Positions 61,541-64,000 of a stretch of 64,000 nucleotides of DNA are shown here, piece after piece (within the stretch, counting starts at the first letter, position 1; each line of letters opens with the position of its first letter). Source of the stretch: Cunninghamella blakesleeana (taxonomy: Eukaryota; Mucoromycota; Mucoromycetes; Mucorales; Cunninghamellaceae). The notes below the pieces were generated by a model. The model saw only the letters and a list, made by a program, of their open reading frames with translations. It ran no database searches and had not been told where the DNA came from. Location: contig JAFCIZ010000001.1 in the NCBI GenBank assembly GCA_017871115.1, positions 3,329,501 through 3,393,500 on the forward strand, read 5' to 3'. Made by a program: the position numbers and the translations under genes.

Positions 61541-62198
61541 TTGTATTACCCTTTCCTTTTGTAGTAATATTGTCTTTTATTTTTTAAAACTTTATATATA
61601 TTCCATCCCATTTCTTTTTTATATATATTATCTTAGTTTATGTATTGTCATGTAATATTATATACATATGTGTTTATGTATATGTATAGTCGTTTATATC
61701 GTATTCAGATAATAATAAATATTTATATGTATGATTTAGATGTATCCAATATGGTTAAATTTACTTTTTATTAATAATCTTTTTCTATAAATAAATAAAC
61801 TTTTTTTTTTACTACCAATAATCTATATTCTATAAATGAATTACATGGAATGATAAAGAAAAAAAAAAAATTGGGGGAACCATGGAGGAACCATAGAAAA
61901 TAGAAAAACTTGGTAAAATAGAAAATTAGAAGAAAGAAAAAAAAATGATGAACGGAAAAACAATTTTAAAAAAAAATAGAGCAGCGGAATTTAAATATAA
62001 GCTTAATTTTTTTTTCCAGCGCTTTGGTCTATTTTTTTATGATCGTCAAGATAAAATTGTTAGACCAAATAATCTATTTCGATTTAGTCATGTGATATAA
62101 TAATATACACTGGCAGTTTTTTTTAAAAAAGTTTATAATATATATACATTTCAAATATGCTTGAATAATATATGTTAGTTATTTTCAATTACTTGGTT

Positions 62199-62239
<41 letters not shown>

Positions 62240-63181
62240 ATTCAATTGATATGAGAAAAAAAAGTAATGATCAAAATAATCTAAACTAAGCTTTAAAAAA
62301 GGCTCAATTTGTCAAAAAAAAAAATCGTCGGGATAAAACGAGTGGAAAAACTAAAGCATCTTCACTGAACCAATAAAAAAAATTGTGGTGATTTTTTAAG
62401 AAAACAAAGCCTTTTCCGGATATAATATACCTAAAAATGGTAAAATATATTTATAATTAAAAATATCAAGAATAATATTATATATATGATATAATGTTTT
62501 AGCAACTGCGTAAGCTGTAAACTCTTATTATGTTTTGGGTAGTTTTTTAGCCCTCTCAGATAGTAAAGAGTATGCAAGCTTTAGTATATTAAACTCATGA
62601 AAACTAGCAAGCTCTTAAAGTGTAATCATACTATTGAATTATTAAAATTTAACATTGATTCGTAACTAACTTTATACTAATTTTGTATTATCCAATAAGT
62701 ATTAATAATTTTTTATGTATATAAAGTAAATTATATAAGCATGTATTTTTGATCAAGTAGTGTACATTTTTATTTAAAATAAATACTCAAAAAGGAAATT
62801 AGAACACCAAATATGGGCACGGTCTATTTTTTATAAAAAAATAAGGAATTATTTTATTTATTGAAATTAACCCCAATTTTGAGAAATTGGTATTCTTAAA
62901 AATATCCCTCTTACATATAAATCTTAATACATTATTATTATTATTATTATTATTATTGTGATAAATATTATTTAATAAAGAGCAAAATATTTACATTTAT
63001 TATAGTATAAAGTGATTTATAACAATAAAACAATAAAAATGAATGAAACAATTAATATTATAAAAAGCATATTATTATTATTATTATTACCATTATTATT
63101 ATTATGATAGTGATGATGCTGATGCTGATATTATATAAGGAGTAGGATGATTGTGATTATAATTTTTAGTTATTGTTTCAA
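61541..63181. other. Convergent intergenic region with a 39-base poly(T) tract
   Basis: About 1.6 kb. Continuous T from 62200 to 62238. A patch of mixed composition lies at 62270-62620 but I see no coding potential or RNA fold. ATT repeats near 62930-62960 and 63070-63100 lie close to the 3' end of the next gene. Confidence 0.55.
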
Positions 63182-64000
63182 CTACCACCATTTTTTACCA
63201 ATACCAACATAATACCATACAATAAGAGCAATTATAAAAAGTATTAAAAAAAAGGATACAATACTTAGAATACGATTAAACTTAGAATAACATTGAATTT
63301 CGTTATAAAAAGAATTAGAGGACCACATATGAATATTATTTTCATACTGAGGAGGGTATTGGTAAACTTGATTATTATGATGACGACGATATTTGGATCC
63401 TAAATACCATCCTACCCACCAGCAAGGAAAAAAGAGAAAACCAAATAAAAATAGAAGGGATTGGGTATGAAATGTAGGGATTGGTTTAATGTGAATTGGT
63501 AATGGTGGCGATGATGGCGGTGAGGATAAGGATGAGGAAGAGAATGGTGGTGGTATGGAAATCATGGATTCTTTATTTTTATTATTATTACTGATAATGG
63601 TTGAGCATAAAAGAGAAGAGAAAAATTTTGAATCCATAAGATCATGATTATTATCTGGTGGTAATGGAAATACGTAGGCTGATAAATCTTTTTCTTTTTC
63701 ATTCTTATTATTATTATCTTCATCATACATAAAATCATCATCTTCTTCACTAAGAGAGGAAAGGCTCCAAGTATCCTGAAATAATAATGAAAACACATTA
63801 TTATTATTATTATTACTATTATTTTTTAATTGCGAAGAAGGATGACAGTAGGAATAATGTTGCTGTTGTTTTTGTTTTTGCTGTTGCTGGTCATGATCAT
63901 GCTTTTTTTTCTCAGATAATGTATAATCTGGCCAAGACTGAGGTCGATGGTTATGTTCTTCGGTAATTGTAATTTCTGATTTATTATTAAAATCAAATTT
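63182..64000 (-). CDS. Membrane protein with a conserved hydrophobic segment, 5' end outside window
   Basis: Open reading frame of at least 273 residues, running without a stop or in-frame ATG from the window edge (frame starting at 64000) to the stop at 63182. The first part is Asn/Gln/His-rich (KKHDHDQQQQKQKQQQHY). Then come an acidic segment, a Ser/Pro-rich linker and two hydrophobic helices: LLFLFGFLFFPCWWVGWYLG (about 178-197) and IVSFFLILFIIALIVWYYVG near the C-terminus, ending KKWW. A Cys-Trp-Trp segment (PCWWVGWYLG) in the first helix resembles fungal serine-rich membrane proteins of unknown role that I cannot name precisely. The upstream exon structure is unknown; an acceptor-like TTTCAG at about 63775-63780 on the coding strand could alter the model. 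Confidence 0.6.
   Translation of the reverse strand, partial: KFDFNNKSEITITEEHNHRPQSWPDYTLSEKKKHDHDQQQQKQKQQQHYSYCHPSSQLKNNSNNNNNNVFSLLFQDTWSLSSLSEEDDDFMYDEDNNNKNEKEKDLSAYVFPLPPDNNHDLMDSKFFSSLLCSTIISNNNKNKESMISIPPPFSSSSLSSPPSSPPLPIHIKPIPTFHTQSLLFLFGFLFFPCWWVGWYLGSKYRRHHNNQVYQYPPQYENNIHMWSSNSFYNEIQCYSKFNRILSIVSFFLILFIIALIVWYYVGIGKKWW

Overview
This window is a stretch of nuclear genome from an early-diverging filamentous fungus, most likely Mucoromycota and possibly Mucorales. The evidence is: very AT-rich DNA; many short introns with ordinary GT..AG borders; asparagine, serine and threonine low-complexity runs in proteins; and fungal gene families, namely a MedA-like regulator, a Tps2-type trehalose-phosphatase, an Ufo1-like F-box protein, a Pet123-like mitoribosomal protein, Erg25 and a fission-yeast-like Rheb. 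I cannot name the species. I found no rRNA, credible tRNA, CRISPR array, prophage or transposase. I followed reading frames across each proposed intron by hand. For every complete multi-exon gene listed, exon lengths sum to a whole number of codons ending in a stop.

Layout. 1-1146 (+) is the 3' part of UBA2 (SUMO E1), followed by a peroxiredoxin-like gene (1359-2460 +). 2820-6020 (-) encodes a CSL (RBP-J/Su(H)-type) transcription factor. 7263-7433 (+) is a compact 56-residue protein gene with a clear promoter. 7867-9818 (+) is an FHA-domain protein. 10953-14513 (+) is a TPS2-type trehalose-phosphatase, 14689-17762 (+) nicastrin, 18134-20394 (+) a short/branched-chain acyl-CoA dehydrogenase, 21352-27822 (+) clathrin heavy chain, 28214-30283 (+) Atg6/Beclin-1 and 30903-32211 (+) the ESCRT-II subunit Vps22/Snf8.

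33012-34678 (-) is a PIN-like membrane transporter, 35955-37100 (+) a Nudix (diphosphoinositol-phosphatase-like) protein, 38362-39442 (-) a TALE homeodomain protein and 39933-41634 (+) a PAQR/Izh receptor. 42001-42777 (-) is a Pet123-like mitoribosomal protein, 43394-44490 (+) Erg25, 44838-46007 (-) a DUF2358/NTF2-like protein, 46543-48393 (-) eIF2B-beta and 48566-48946 (+) the RNA polymerase subunit Rpb12. 49273-52426 (-) is an Ufo1-like F-box/WD40/UIM protein, 53960-55326 (+) the ESCRT-III-type Vps60, 56671-57675 (-) Rheb, 59220-61540 (+) a MedA-like regulator, and 63182 to the edge (-) a membrane protein lacking its 5' end.

Themes. Many genes serve endomembrane traffic and turnover (clathrin, Atg6, Vps22, Vps60, Ufo1, nicastrin, UBA2), and others serve growth control (Rheb, eIF2B, trehalose, CSL, TALE, MedA). 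Eukaryotic gene order rarely implies function, so I do not read this as a cluster. The most striking items are: nicastrin, a gamma-secretase subunit absent from the model yeasts, about 9 kb from a CSL factor; a peroxiredoxin-fold protein whose peroxidatic cysteine position is alanine; a Rheb lacking its hallmark P-loop arginine; and a recurrent T-run/A-run motif, often just before intron acceptors.
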